From: Frigoribacterium sp. PhB160
Lineage (GTDB): Bacteria > Actinomycetota > Actinomycetes > Actinomycetales > Microbacteriaceae
DNA length: 64,000 nucleotides
Direction of reading: 5' to 3'
Assembly (NCBI RefSeq): GCF_003751785.1
Contig: NZ_RKIE01000001.1
Span: 1,651,564-1,715,563, forward strand
A program made the position numbers and the translations under genes. Shown in pieces: positions 18,027 through 27,401 of this stretch. Below the pieces are notes generated by a model. The model was not told the DNA's origin. It was given only the letters and a program-made list of their open reading frames with translations, and searched no databases. The first letter of the stretch is position 1. Every line of letters starts with the position of its first letter.

Positions 18027-19693
18027 TCACGAACACCCCTGCACCGAGCACCGAGACCACCGAGGCCTCGCTGCACAGCACCACCACGACCACGGCGCCC
18101 GCCTTCGCCCCGACGCGCACGAACCGCGTGTTCGGCGCGGCGGCCAACTACGTCGACGAGCGGACGAGCATGTCGGGCCTCGTCCGCGAGGTCGGCCGCA
18201 AGATCTTCCCCGACCACTGGTCGTTCATGCTCGGCGAGGTCGCGCTCTACTCGTTCGTCGTGATCCTGCTCTCGGGCACGTTCCTGACGTTCTTCTTCCA
18301 GCCGTCCATGGCCGAGGTGAACTACAACGGCTCGTACGTGCCGCTCAAGGGCCTCAACATGTCGGCCGCCATGGCGTCGACGCTCGACATCTCGTTCGAC
18401 ATCCGAGGCGGTCTCCTCTTCCGCCAGATCCACCACTGGGCGGCCCTGCTGTTCGTGGCCTCGATCATGCTGCACATGCTGCGCGTGTACTTCACGGGTG
18501 CGTTCCGCAAGCCCCGAGAGATCAACTGGGTCGTCGGCTTCACCCTCTGGGTCCTGGCCATGGCCGAGGGCTTCACGGGCTACTCGCTCCCCGACGACCT
18601 GCTCTCCGGCAACGGTGCGCGCATCATCGACGGCATGGTGAAGGGCATCCCCGTCATCGGCGTCTGGATCTCGTACCTGCTGTTCGGTGGCGAGTTCCCC
18701 GGTACCGACATGGTCGGCCGTTTCTACTCGCTGCACATCATGCTGCTCCCCGCATTGCTCATCGCGCTGCTGGGCGTCCACCTGCTGCTGCTCATCATCA
18801 ACAAGCACACGCAGTGGGCAGGCCCCGGCAAGACGAACGAGAACGTCGTCGGCGTCCCCGTCATGCCCGTCTTCGCGGCGAAGGCCGGCGGCTTCTTCTT
18901 CATCGTCTTCGGTGTCATCGTCCTCATCGCGTCGCTGTTCACGATCAACCCGATCTGGAACTACGGCCCGTACGACCCGTCACCCGTCTCGGCCGGCACG
19001 CAGCCCGACTGGTACATCGGCTTCGCGGACGGTGCCCTGCGCCTCGTCCCGCCGGGCTGGGAGTTCGAGGCCTGGGGCTACACGGTCTCGATGAACATCC
19101 TCGTGCCGATCACGTTGCTCGTGCTCTTCATCCTCGCGGTGCTGCTGTACCCGTTCTTCGAGGCCTGGGTCACCGGCGACAAGCGCGAGCACCACGTGCT
19201 CGACCGTCCCCGCAACGCGCCCACGCGTACCGCGATCGGTGCGGCCGGCATCGTGTTCTACGCCAGCCTCTGGGCCGCCGCCAGCTCGGACATCATGGCC
19301 ACGCACTTCAGGCTCTCCCTGAACTTCGTCATCCACGCCGTCCAGGCCTGCCTCATCCTCGGCCCGTTCATCGCCTTCTGGATCACGAAGCGCGTCTGCC
19401 TCGCTCTCCAGAAGAAGGACCGCGAGATCGCCCTCCACGGCTACGAGACCGGCCGCATCGTGCGCCTCCCCGGTGGCGAGTACGTCGAGGTCCACGAGCA
19501 GCTCGACGAGTACGAGCGCTGGCGCCTGCTGAACTACAACGAGTACGAGCCGCTGATGGTCCGACCGAACGCGAACGGCCAGATCACGGCCGTGCAGAGG
19601 TTCCGCTCCTCCGTGTCGTCGTTCTTCTTCGAGGACCGCATCGCTCCGGTGAAGCGCTCCGAGATCGAGGCTTCGCACCACGAGCAGCACTGA
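18023..19693 (+). CDS. qcrB: Cytochrome bc1 complex cytochrome b subunit
   Basis: Membrane core of the menaquinol:cytochrome c reductase. 556 residues with eight or more membrane helices and a C-terminal extension beyond classical cytochrome b, as usual in actinobacteria. Heme b histidines are in IHHWAALLFVASIMLHMLRV and YSLHIMLLPALLIALLGVH. The Qo element is PDW(Y) in QPDWYIGFADGALRL, the PDWY-type signature of Gram-positive bc complexes. GTG 18023 overlaps the qcrA stop (GTGA). A strong terminator follows. Confidence 0.97.
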   Translation: MITNTPAPSTETTEASLHSTTTTTAPAFAPTRTNRVFGAAANYVDERTSMSGLVREVGRKIFPDHWSFMLGEVALYSFVVILLSGTFLTFFFQPSMAEVNYNGSYVPLKGLNMSAAMASTLDISFDIRGGLLFRQIHHWAALLFVASIMLHMLRVYFTGAFRKPREINWVVGFTLWVLAMAEGFTGYSLPDDLLSGNGARIIDGMVKGIPVIGVWISYLLFGGEFPGTDMVGRFYSLHIMLLPALLIALLGVHLLLLIINKHTQWAGPGKTNENVVGVPVMPVFAAKAGGFFFIVFGVIVLIASLFTINPIWNYGPYDPSPVSAGTQPDWYIGFADGALRLVPPGWEFEAWGYTVSMNILVPITLLVLFILAVLLYPFFEAWVTGDKREHHVLDRPRNAPTRTAIGAAGIVFYASLWAAASSDIMATHFRLSLNFVIHAVQACLILGPFIAFWITKRVCLALQKKDREIALHGYETGRIVRLPGGEYVEVHEQLDEYERWRLLNYNEYEPLMVRPNANGQITAVQRFRSSVSSFFFEDRIAPVKRSEIEASHHEQH

Positions 19694-19710
19694 TCGACCT
19701 GCTCCCCGAC

Positions 19711-19742
19711 GAGGGCCCGACCACCACGGTGGTCGGGCCCTC
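19711..19742 (+). terminator. Terminator of ctaE-qcrCAB
   Basis: Fifteen-base perfect stem GAGGGCCCGACCACC and complement with loop AC, 17 bases after the qcrB stop, followed by a T-containing stretch. Confidence 0.8.
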
Positions 19743-20442
19743 GTCCGTTTCGGCGCGTCAGGCCGACGGCACGACGGACGCCGTGAGCAGGCCGGCCTGA
19801 TCACGAGGTGCCGGGCGAGACGACCTGCCCCGAACCCGTGACGAGCTGGCCTGATCATGACGTGTCCACGGGCACCCACTCCCCCGTTCTGACCATCGAG
19901 CGCGCCCTGGGTTCACCAGCCTTCTCTGCTCGTACTGCGGACTGAGGTTGGAGATGCGACGCGGCACTCGATGCCGAGCCACCAGCTCACCTCGTCGACA
20001 GCCTCGGCGAGTGCCTCTACGCTCTGGACGGCCCACGACCGTGCGGGTCTCATTTTCCGAGCCGTGGAGGCGGGACCCCGAGACGCGTGAGAGCTTCCTG
20101 TGATGAGACGTCGCGCTCCCGAGGTCGAATTGCCCAGTCCCACGCGCAGGACGGACTGAGCGTGCCTGTGCGCCATCACGACGGGCTCGGCCACACCGCG
20201 CGCCCCTCGCAGGGAACTGCAGCTTCACGCCGTCAACAGCGGCACAGAGCCTTGAGCTGAGACAGTGTCGCCCGACGGTGGTGTCTCAGTGCAGTGGGTG
20301 ACGGCCCCCAGGCCGCGGTGGGTCCTGCAGGCCGCGTCTGAGTCTCGCGCGGGCCGATGACCGATGACGCCGGCGCAGCGTGTCTCCGCGCCCCTTACGG
20401 TCACGTGCTCATGGGCTGACGAGGTGCTCGGACAACGAAGAA
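19743..20442. other. About 700 bases with no recognisable gene
   Basis: Lies between the terminators of two convergent respiratory operons. It looks less GC-rich than its surroundings and lacks the codon periodicity of neighbouring genes. Short open frames on the minus strand (for example 19758-20228) match nothing I know. Two features stand out: a 15-of-17-base direct repeat at 19794-19810 and 19848-19864 (GGCCTGATCAyGAsGTG), and an eight-base inverted repeat CTGAGACA/TGTCTCAG at 20257-20264 and 20282-20289. It could be a decayed gene or element, or hold a small RNA. Confidence 0.5.
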
Positions 20443-20473
20443 GGCGCCTCCTCCCGGTCAGGGAGAAGGCGCC
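20443..20473 (-). terminator. Terminator of ctaC-ctaD-ctaF
   Basis: Thirteen-base stem (GGCGCCTTCTCCC on the minus strand) with one mismatch and a five-base loop, followed on the minus strand by TTCTTCGTT. It begins 16 bases past the ctaF stop. Confidence 0.75.
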
Positions 20474-20489
20474 TCAGCGTCGGTAGGTG

Positions 20490-20906
20490 TCAGTGGGCGA
20501 AGTTGCCGCGGTAGTACTCGTAGACCCAGCCGACCAGCGACACGGCGATCAACGCCGCACCGATGTAGATGATCCACATTCCGACCGCGAGGGCGAGGAA
20601 GACCAGGCCGCACGAGAAGGCGAGCAGGATGGGCCACCACGACCACGGGCTGAAATGCCCGAGCTCCGGGTCGCCGTCGTCGATGTTCGCGTCGAGGCGG
20701 TCCTCAGGAAGCTCCCCGCCCTGGGCCGCGTGGGAGCGGCCCATGTAGAAGGCGAGGAACGTGCCGAGTGCACCGGCGAGGCCGATGCCCATCGTCCCGG
20801 CCCACTCGACGCGGTTGGTGTCGATGATGCTCCAGACCGTGTAGACGGCACAGAGGAGGAAGAAGAAGATCGCGAGGATCCAGAAGAGGGTGGCGTTGGT
20901 CTTCAT
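20490..20906 (-). CDS. ctaF: Cytochrome c oxidase subunit IV (actinobacterial)
   Basis: Small accessory subunit of the aa3 oxidase found in actinobacteria. 138 residues with four membrane helices in two pairs (about 5-28, 36-56, 86-108 and 110-130), separated by an acidic loop. The ending YEYYRGNFAH and the opening MKTNATLFWILAIFFFL are typical. It follows ctaD by 10 bases and ends the ctaC-ctaD-ctaF operon. Confidence 0.92.
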   Translation of the reverse strand: MKTNATLFWILAIFFFLLCAVYTVWSIIDTNRVEWAGTMGIGLAGALGTFLAFYMGRSHAAQGGELPEDRLDANIDDGDPELGHFSPWSWWPILLAFSCGLVFLALAVGMWIIYIGAALIAVSLVGWVYEYYRGNFAH

Positions 20907-20916
20907 GCTCGTGGGC

Positions 20917-22659
20917 TCACTTCACCTGGTCGCTGGCAGCGTCGTACGTGGGGGCGTCGGGAGCGTCCTTCACCGGGCCGATGCCGACGGGCATGCCGGC
21001 CTCGGGGTGGTTCAGGTCGAACGCCGGCGACTCCGAGCGGATGCGCGGGATCGACGTGAAGTTGTGGCGGGGCGGCGGGCACGACGTCGCCCACTCGAGC
21101 GAGCGCGAGTAGCCCCACGGGTCGTTGACCTCGACCTTGGGCGCACGACGAGCCGTGATGTACACGTTGTAGAGGAACGGCAGGATCGAGACGCCGAGCA
21201 GCATGGCGCCGATCGTGGACAGCTGGTTCATCCACGTGAAGTGGTCCTCCGGCTGGTACGTCGCGTACCGACGGGGCATGCCCATCACTCCGAGCCAGTG
21301 CTGGACCAGGAACGTCGTGTGGAATCCGACGAACAGCATCCAGAAGTGGATCTTGCCGAGGCGCTCGTTCAGCATCTTGCCGGTCCACTTCGGCCACCAG
21401 AAGTAGAAGCCCGAGAACATCGCGAAGACGACCGTGCCGAACACGACGTAGTGGAAGTGGGCCACGACGAAGTACGTGTCGGACACGTGGAAGTCGAGGG
21501 GCGGCGACGCGAGGATGACGCCGGTGAGACCACCGAACGTGAACGTGATGAGGAAGCCGATCGCCCAGAGCATCGGGGTCTCGAACGTCACGGAGCCACG
21601 CCACATCGTGCCGATCCAGTTGAAGATCTTCACGCCGGTCGGCACCGCGATGAGCATGGTCATCAGGGAGAAGAACGGCAGCAGCACCGAGCCCGTCACG
21701 TACATGTGGTGGGCCCAGACGGTGACGGACAGCGCCGCGATGGAGATCGTCGCGTAGACCAGCGTCTTGTAGCCGAAGATCGGCTTGCGGCTGAAGACCG
21801 GCAGCACCTCGCTGATGATGCCGAAGAACGGCAGCGCGATGATGTAGACCTCGGGGTGGCCGAAGAACCAGAAGAGGTGCTGCCAGAGGATGGCGCCGCC
21901 GTTGGCCGGGTTGAACACCTGCGCGTCGAACACCCTGTCGAAGCCGAGGCCGAAGAGAGCCGCCGCCAGGACCGGGAACGCCATGATCACGAGGATCGAC
22001 GTGATGAGCGTGTTCCAGGTGAAGATCGGCATGCGCCACATCGTCATGCCGGGCGCACGCATGGTGACGATCGTGGTGATGAAGTTGACCGACCCGAGGA
22101 TGGTGCTGAACCCGGTCATGCCGAGGCCGAACACCCAGAGGTTCCCTCCGAGGCCTGGTGAGAACGTCGTGTCCGAGAGCGGCGCGTACGCGAACCAGCC
22201 GAACGACGCAGCACCCTGAGGGGTGAGGAAGCCAGCGACCGCGATCAGCGAGCCGAAGAGGTACAGCCAGAACGCGAACCCGTTGAGGCGCGGGAAGGCG
22301 ACGTCGGGGGCACCGATCTGGAGGGGCATGAGCACGTTGGCGAAACCGGAGAAGAGCGGCGTCGCGAACATGAGCAGCATGATCGTGCCGTGCATGGTGA
22401 AGAGCTGGTTGTACTGCTCTTTGGTCTGCACGATCTCGAGCCCGGGAGCGAAGAGCTGGGCGCGGATGATCAGCGCCATGACTCCGCCCAGGCAGAAGAA
22501 GAGGAACGACGCGATCAGGTACATGTACCCGATGGTCTTGTGGTCGGTCGACGTGATCCAGTTCACGACGACGTTGCCCTTGCGGCCGACCTTCGACGCA
22601 CCGAAGTCTTGGCCCGAGGATGTTCCGCCCGTGGTGGGGCGGGTGGCGGTGGCTGTCAT
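20917..22659 (-). CDS. ctaD: Cytochrome c oxidase subunit I
   Basis: Catalytic subunit of the aa3 oxidase, holding heme a, heme a3 and CuB and reducing O2 with proton pumping. 580 residues, twelve membrane helices. [19 protein letters not shown] carries the cross-linked His/Tyr, WAHHMYVTG the CuB histidines, and [15 protein letters not shown] the heme a3/a ligands. The gene order ctaC-ctaD-ctaF separates it from ctaE, which is on the other strand about 5 kb away. The ATG at 22659 is 12 bases after the ctaC stop. Confidence 0.98.
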   Translation of the reverse strand: MTATATRPTTGGTSSGQDFGASKVGRKGNVVVNWITSTDHKTIGYMYLIASFLFFCLGGVMALIIRAQLFAPGLEIVQTKEQYNQLFTMHGTIMLLMFATPLFSGFANVLMPLQIGAPDVAFPRLNGFAFWLYLFGSLIAVAGFLTPQGAASFGWFAYAPLSDTTFSPGLGGNLWVFGLGMTGFSTILGSVNFITTIVTMRAPGMTMWRMPIFTWNTLITSILVIMAFPVLAAALFGLGFDRVFDAQVFNPANGGAILWQHLFWFFGHPEVYIIALPFFGIISEVLPVFSRKPIFGYKTLVYATISIAALSVTVWAHHMYVTGSVLLPFFSLMTMLIAVPTGVKIFNWIGTMWRGSVTFETPMLWAIGFLITFTFGGLTGVILASPPLDFHVSDTYFVVAHFHYVVFGTVVFAMFSGFYFWWPKWTGKMLNERLGKIHFWMLFVGFHTTFLVQHWLGVMGMPRRYATYQPEDHFTWMNQLSTIGAMLLGVSILPFLYNVYITARRAPKVEVNDPWGYSRSLEWATSCPPPRHNFTSIPRIRSESPAFDLNHPEAGMPVGIGPVKDAPDAPTYDAASDQVK

Positions 22660-22671
22660 CGAAGCGTGGCC

Positions 22672-23559
22672 TTACTCTTCGTCGGAGCCGGCGGCGACGG
22701 GCGCCTCGTTGTTCGGCTCGTTGGTGTTGGTGTTGTACTGGTCGCCGAGCAGACCCGTGTTGCCCTGGTCTGCGAGCGTCGCGAGGTAGTCGTCGTACTC
22801 GGCCTGCGAGACGACCTCCACGTTGAAGAGCATCAGCGAGTGGTACTCGCCGCAGAGCTCAGCGCACTTGCCGCTGAACGTGCCTTCTTTCTCGGGGGTG
22901 AAGTACATGGTGTTGGTCTTGCCGGGGATCGTGTCTTTCTTGTACAGGAAGTCGACGATCCAGAACGAGTGGGCGACGTCGCGCGACTTGAGGTCGATCT
23001 CGACGCTCTTGCCCACCGGCAGGTACAGGACGGGCAGCTGGCTCTCGTCGATGTTGCCGTCGCCGAGCTCCTGTGCCTGGATGCCCTGGTAGTAGACGCT
23101 GTCGTCGTCGCTCTGCTGGTCGATGTAGTTGAAGTCCCAGGCCCAGCGCTTGGCGTAGACGTCGATCTTGACGTCGGGGTTCGCGGTGGGCTCTTCGATG
23201 GCGGCCTGGTCGCGCGCCGTGAAGGCGAAGAAGCCGAGGACGAGGATGAGCGGGACGACCGTGTAGAAGATCTCGATCGGCATGTTGTAGCGCAGCTGCA
23301 CCGGCAGGCCGGTCTGGCCCTTGCGACGGCGGTAGGCGATGCACGCCCAGATGACGAGTCCCCACGTGATGATGCCGACGATGAGCAGCACGATCCACGA
23401 GGTGACCCACAGGCCGATGATGCGGTCGACGTGGTTCGTCGTCCCGGCGGTGGTCGGCAGCCAGCCCTGGAGCTGGTCGGTGGTGCACCCCGCCAACACG
23501 AGAGCCATGACGGCGGCCACGGGGATGGCGGCCCAACGAAGACGGCGGTTAGAACGCAC
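22672..23559 (-). CDS. ctaC: Cytochrome c oxidase subunit II
   Basis: Accepts electrons from QcrC through CuA and passes them to CtaD. 295 residues. The N-terminal signal has lipobox LVLAGC, so the mature protein is probably lipid-anchored; two membrane helices follow (about 48-72 and 95-113). The CuA ligands are in DVAHSFWI and CAELCGEYHSLM. The start is GTG 23559 with GAGAGG upstream. It leads ctaC-ctaD-ctaF. Confidence 0.97.
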   Translation of the reverse strand: MRSNRRLRWAAIPVAAVMALVLAGCTTDQLQGWLPTTAGTTNHVDRIIGLWVTSWIVLLIVGIITWGLVIWACIAYRRRKGQTGLPVQLRYNMPIEIFYTVVPLILVLGFFAFTARDQAAIEEPTANPDVKIDVYAKRWAWDFNYIDQQSDDDSVYYQGIQAQELGDGNIDESQLPVLYLPVGKSVEIDLKSRDVAHSFWIVDFLYKKDTIPGKTNTMYFTPEKEGTFSGKCAELCGEYHSLMLFNVEVVSQAEYDDYLATLADQGNTGLLGDQYNTNTNEPNNEAPVAAGSDEE

Positions 23560-23597
23560 TGTTACCTCTCGGATGACACGACAGCGGGGGTGTTCCC

Positions 23598-23603
23598 AGT
23601 CTA
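23598..23603 (-). promoter_or_regulatory. Candidate -10 box of ctaC
   Basis: TAGACT on the minus strand about 40 bases before the ctaC GTG. No good -35 is apparent. Confidence 0.3.
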
Positions 23604-23691
23604 GGACGGGACTTCCCTAGCCTACTCGCAGGTTGCCCCGACCTCCGTACGCCGCACGCCGGGTCGTTCGACGTCGAGCCTGGGACGACGA

Positions 23692-23719
23692 CGGGGACCG
23701 CCCTGGTGGGCGGTCCCCG
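23692..23719 (-). terminator. Terminator of erpA
   Basis: Perfect 12-base stem CGGGGACCGCCC with loop TGGT, 31 bases past the erpA stop and before the ctaC promoter region. Confidence 0.65.
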
Positions 23720-23750
23720 TGGGTGCGGGCCCGTCGGCCCGCGGGACGTC

Positions 23751-24128
23751 TCAGTGGAAGCTGTCGCCGCAGGCGCAGCTGCCCTGGGCGTTGGGGTTGT
23801 CGATGGTGAAGCCCTGCTTCTGGATCGTGTCCTCGAAGTCGATGGCAGCGCCCTCGAGGTACGGGACGCTCATCTTGTCGACGACGACCTCGACCCCGTC
23901 GTAGTCGACGGTGGCGTCGCCCTCGAGCAGGCGCTCGTCGAAGTAGAGCTGGTAGATGAGGCCGGAGCAGCCCCCGGGCTGGACGGCGACCCGGAGTCGC
24001 AGGTCGTCACGCCCCTCCTGGGTGAGGAGGCTGCGGACCTTGTCGGCCGCGGTGCTCGAGAGACCGACGCCGTGGGCGGGCTTCTCGGTCGTGCCCGCGG
24101 TCTCGACGGCGGTGGCGGTGTCGGTCAT
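23751..24128 (-). CDS. erpA: A-type iron-sulfur carrier / insertion protein
   Basis: Receives Fe-S clusters and delivers them to target enzymes. 125 residues with the three conserved cysteines: Cys54 in GGCSG, and Cys118 and Cys120 in GSCACG. An N-terminal Thr/Ala-rich tail of about 20 residues precedes the HesB/IscA fold. It sits between ctaC and the dipeptidase gene; a similar position near the cytochrome oxidase genes is common in actinobacteria. IscA and ErpA cannot be told apart with certainty from sequence. Confidence 0.92.
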   Translation of the reverse strand: MTDTATAVETAGTTEKPAHGVGLSSTAADKVRSLLTQEGRDDLRLRVAVQPGGCSGLIYQLYFDERLLEGDATVDYDGVEVVVDKMSVPYLEGAAIDFEDTIQKQGFTIDNPNAQGSCACGDSFH

Positions 24129-24234
24129 GAGGTCTCCGTTCGGGCGAGGTGAGCGTCGGACGCTCGTCGTCGACCAGTGTAAGCAGCCCTCCCCCGGATT
24201 TGTTCCTGCTGAGGGCTCACCCGTGCCCGCGTCG

Positions 24235-25650
24235 TCACGCCCGGGCGTCGAGCCGCGCCAGGAGGATCGCCTCGCTGAGGATCGCGCGGTGCAGCACGCC
24301 GAGGTGCTGCGACTCGTTCGGGCTGTGGGCCCGGGTGTCCGGGTCCTCGACGCCGGTGACGAGGATCTGCGCCTCGGGGAACGTGGCGACCAGGTCGGCG
24401 ATGAAGGGGATCGACCCGCCGATGCCCGTCTGGACCGGCGCGGCGCCCCAGCCCTCGGTCATGGCGGCGGTCGCCTCCGAGATGGCCCAGCCCGTGGTGT
24501 CCACGAGGAAGGGCTCGCCCTGGTCGACGTCCTCGATCTCGACGTGCGCGCCGAAGGGAGCGTGCGACAGGAGGTGCGCCTCGAGGGCCGCGTAGGCGGA
24601 CGCGGCCGTCTGTCCCGGGGCGATGCGCGCGCTGATCCGCACCGACGCCTCCGGGATGAGGGTGTTGGAGGCGTTGGCGACGCTGGGCGCGTCGATGCCG
24701 GTGACGGTGATGGACGGCTGCGACCAGACGCGGCTGAGGATCGGGCCCGTGCCGATCGGCGACACGCCCTCGAGCAGGCCCGACTCCTCGCGGAGGGTCT
24801 CCTCCGACTGCTCGGGGTGGTCCGCCTCGCGGGACGTGAGCCCCTCGACGGCGACGCTCCCCCGGTCGTCGTGCAGGGTGGCGAGGAGCTTGACGAGGGC
24901 GAGCATGGCGTCGGGCACCGCGCCTCCCAGCATCCCGGAGTGAGAGGCGTGCGCGAGGGTCCGCACCGTCAGGCGGAAGGTGACGTTGCCGCGGAGCCCC
25001 ACGGTGATCGCGGGCACCGTCGTGCTCCAGTTGTCCGAGTCGGCCACGACGATGACGTCGGCCGCGAGCTCGTCCCGGTGCTGGACGAGGAAGTCGGCGA
25101 ACGAGCGGGAGCCGAACTCCTCCTCGCCCTCGACGAAGAGGCTGACACCGACCCGGAGGTCGTCGCCGAGCACTTCGCGCACCGCGCGGAGGGCGGCCAC
25201 GTGCGTGATGACGCCGGCCTTGTCGTCGGAGGCGCCCCGGCCGTAGAGACGGTCGCCCTTGAGGGTCGGCTCGAACGGCGGGGTGTCCCACGCGGCGTCG
25301 TCGCCCTGCGGCTGGACGTCGTGGTGCGCGTAGAGGAGGACCGTCGGGGCGCCGTCGCGGGCCGCACGACGCGCGAGGACGGCGGGCTGCCCGTGCTGGC
25401 CGGTGTCGCCGATCGGCGCCCGGCTGACGCGGACGTCGTCGAAGAGGCCGGTGTCGCGCACGAGGGCGGCCACGGCGTCCGCGCTCGCGGCCACGTGCGC
25501 CGGGTCGAACGCGTCCCAGCTCACCGAGGGGATGCGCACGAGGGCGCTCAGGTCGGCGACGGTGCGGGGCAGTCCGCCCTGCACGGCCTCCGCGAGTTCG
25601 CTGACAGTGGCGGGGTCGGTGGGCTGCACGGGGTGCTGCGAGACGGTCAT
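24235..25650 (-). CDS. M20 family metallo-dipeptidase
   Basis: Zn-dependent peptidase with ArgE/DapE/CNDP-type fold, 471 residues. Metal-site motifs: AHHDVQPQG near residue 105, GRGASDDKAGV with the bridging Asp, EGEEEFGS with the catalytic Glu pair, and the late metal His in NESQHLGV. The dimerisation domain lies at about 200-330. No signal peptide, so it is probably a cytoplasmic dipeptidase. A TAAGAT box seven bases before the ATG at 25650 suggests a leaderless mRNA, divergent from the DUF3043 gene. Confidence 0.93.
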   Translation of the reverse strand: MTVSQHPVQPTDPATVSELAEAVQGGLPRTVADLSALVRIPSVSWDAFDPAHVAASADAVAALVRDTGLFDDVRVSRAPIGDTGQHGQPAVLARRAARDGAPTVLLYAHHDVQPQGDDAAWDTPPFEPTLKGDRLYGRGASDDKAGVITHVAALRAVREVLGDDLRVGVSLFVEGEEEFGSRSFADFLVQHRDELAADVIVVADSDNWSTTVPAITVGLRGNVTFRLTVRTLAHASHSGMLGGAVPDAMLALVKLLATLHDDRGSVAVEGLTSREADHPEQSEETLREESGLLEGVSPIGTGPILSRVWSQPSITVTGIDAPSVANASNTLIPEASVRISARIAPGQTAASAYAALEAHLLSHAPFGAHVEIEDVDQGEPFLVDTTGWAISEATAAMTEGWGAAPVQTGIGGSIPFIADLVATFPEAQILVTGVEDPDTRAHSPNESQHLGVLHRAILSEAILLARLDARA

Positions 25651-25655
25651 GCAGG

Positions 25656-25663
25656 TAATCTTA
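25656..25663. promoter_or_regulatory. Overlapping divergent -10 boxes
   Basis: TAATCT on the + strand (25656-25661, toward the DUF3043 gene) overlaps TAAGAT on the - strand (25663-25658, toward the dipeptidase gene) by four bases. The two polymerases could not bind both at once, so the promoters probably compete. Confidence 0.4.
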
Positions 25664-25689
25664 GGAACTCGACGAGACCCGAGGACACC

Positions 25690-26268
25690 GTGGCGAAGCT
25701 GACTGACAAGACCAACTCGACGACGCAGGTCGTCGAGGCCGAGTCGACGACGACCGGCAAGGGCCGTCCGACCCCCACCCGACGTGAGCGCGAGGAGGCC
25801 AACCGGCGTCCCCTCGTCGCCACCGGCAAGGAGGCGCAGAAGGCGCAGCGCGCCCGGCTCGCCGAGCAGCGCGACAAGGCCCGCGTCGGCCTCGCCAACG
25901 GCGAGGAGAAGTTCCTGCCCGAGCGCGACAAGGGGCCGCAGCGCCGGTTCATCCGCGACTACGTCGACGCCCGCTACAGCGTGGGCGAGGCCATGATCCC
26001 GATCATGATCCTCGTCATCGTGATGAGCATCGTGCAGGTCGCCGCCGTCCAGGCAGTGACGTTGTTCGTGCTCTGGGGGTTCTTCCTCGTGGCCATCGCC
26101 GACTGCCTCGTGGCCGGGCACCTGGTGACCAAGAAGCTCACCGAGAAGTACGGAGCGGGTGCCGTCCAGCGGGGCAACCGCTGGTACACGGCCATGCGCT
26201 GCATGCAGCTGAAGCCGATGCGCCTGCCGAAGCCGCAGGTCAAGCGCCGCGAGTTCCCCACTCTCTGA
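25690..26268 (+). CDS. DUF3043 family membrane protein
   Basis: 192 residues, function unknown. A charged, Thr/Arg/Lys-rich N-terminal half (PTPTRREREEANRRPL, KEAQKAQRARLAEQRDKAR) precedes RFIRDYVDARYSVGEAMIP and two membrane helices at about 98-118 and 122-140. The C-terminus is short and basic. This is the standard architecture of the actinobacterial DUF3043 family. The GTG at 25690 has GAGGAC upstream; the frame continues further upstream but there runs into the divergent promoter. Confidence 0.85.
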   Translation: MAKLTDKTNSTTQVVEAESTTTGKGRPTPTRREREEANRRPLVATGKEAQKAQRARLAEQRDKARVGLANGEEKFLPERDKGPQRRFIRDYVDARYSVGEAMIPIMILVIVMSIVQVAAVQAVTLFVLWGFFLVAIADCLVAGHLVTKKLTEKYGAGAVQRGNRWYTAMRCMQLKPMRLPKPQVKRREFPTL

Positions 26269-26283
26269 GCCGCCGCGTCGACC

Positions 26284-26327
26284 ACGACGGAGCCCCGCAT
26301 CTCGATCGAGATGCGGGGCTCCGTCGT
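26284..26327. terminator. 44-base perfect palindrome, bidirectional terminator
   Basis: Twenty-two-base arms with no mismatch, centred on CGATCG, in the gap between the convergent DUF3043 and pyrD genes. It would form a very stable hairpin in either transcript. Confidence 0.75.
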
Positions 26328-26354
26328 CCGGGGCCGGCCCCGAGGACGTCGCGG

Positions 26355-27401
26355 TCAGCGGCTCCGGCGACGGAGCGCGAGCAGGCCTCGGTTCACCTGA
26401 CGAGCCCAGAGCGGGCCGCGGTAGAGGAACGCCGTGTAGCCCTGCACCAGCGTCGCCCCGGCACGCAGCCTCTCGTCGACGTCCGCCGCGGTCGCGACCC
26501 CGCCGACCGAGACGACGCACGTCTCCGTCGGCAGCACCTCGCGGAGCAGCCGCAGGACCTCGAGCGAACGGCGCGCGAGCGGCGCGCCCGAGAGGCCGCC
26601 GGCGCCCGCGGCCTCGACCACGGACGCGTCGGTGGCGAGCCCGGCCCGCGAGAGCGTGGTGTTCGTGGCGACGACGCCCGCGAGCCCGAGCTCGGTGACG
26701 AGCTCGCCGATGCGTCGGACTCCCCCGTCGTCGAGGTCGGGGGCGATCTTGACGAGCACGGGGGTCGTGCCGGCGGCGTCGCGGACGGCCTCGAGCAGGG
26801 GTGAGAGGCGGTCGAGCTCCTGCAGGCCTCGGAGGCCGGGCGTGTTCGGCGAGCTCACGTTGACCGCCAGGTAGTCGGCGAGGGGTGCCAGCACCCGCGT
26901 GCTCTCGAGGTAGTCGTCGACGGCGTCGTCGACGTCGACCACACGGCTCTTGCCGATGTTGACGCCGATCACGGGGCGCACGGCGGCGCGCCTCGAGGCG
27001 GCGACGTTCACGGCCGCCGCGGCCGCGCCTCCGTTGTTGAAGCCCATGCGGTTGACGACGGCCTCGTCGGGGACGAGCCGGAACAGACGGGGCCGCTCGT
27101 TGCCCGGCTGCGGCCGGGCGGTGACGGTGCCGACCTCGACGTGGCCGAAGCCGAGCACGCCGAGCCCCTCGATGCCGCGCGCGTCCTTGTCGAAGCCCGC
27201 GGCGACGCCGAAGGGCGACGCGAAGCGCAGGCCGAGCGCCTCGACGGCGAGCGACGGGTGGGGTGCCGTGAACCGCCGCACGAGCGGCCCGAAGACCGTG
27301 CGCGGGACGGCGCGGATGACGCGGAAGGCGAGGTGGTGCGCGTCCTCCGGGTCCATGCGGGCGAAGACGACGTCGAAGAGGACGCGGTAGGGGGTCCTCA
27401 C
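26355..27401 (-). CDS. pyrD: Dihydroorotate dehydrogenase, class 2 (quinone)
   Basis: Oxidises dihydroorotate to orotate in pyrimidine synthesis, passing electrons to menaquinone at the membrane. 348 residues. The class 2 N-terminal helical arm is present ([21 protein letters not shown]), then the FMN barrel with [29 protein letters not shown] carrying the catalytic Ser, KIAPDLDD and [11 protein letters not shown]. The GTG start at 27401 overlaps the nrdR stop by four bases, so the genes are coupled; it is not in a pyr operon. Confidence 0.96.
   Translation of the reverse strand: MRTPYRVLFDVVFARMDPEDAHHLAFRVIRAVPRTVFGPLVRRFTAPHPSLAVEALGLRFASPFGVAAGFDKDARGIEGLGVLGFGHVEVGTVTARPQPGNERPRLFRLVPDEAVVNRMGFNNGGAAAAAVNVAASRRAAVRPVIGVNIGKSRVVDVDDAVDDYLESTRVLAPLADYLAVNVSSPNTPGLRGLQELDRLSPLLEAVRDAAGTTPVLVKIAPDLDDGGVRRIGELVTELGLAGVVATNTTLSRAGLATDASVVEAAGAGGLSGAPLARRSLEVLRLLREVLPTETCVVSVGGVATAADVDERLRAGATLVQGYTAFLYRGPLWARQVNRGLLALRRRSR

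Noticed and set aside
19758-20228. Possible minus-strand gene in the gene-free block
   Set aside because: No recognisable domain, no ribosome-binding site, Arg-rich shadow-like composition and no codon bias like its neighbours.
20257-20289. Inverted repeat CTGAGACA/TGTCTCAG as an insertion sequence end
   Set aside because: Only one pair 17 bases apart; no second end, target duplication or transposase nearby, so I record it only as a repeat.
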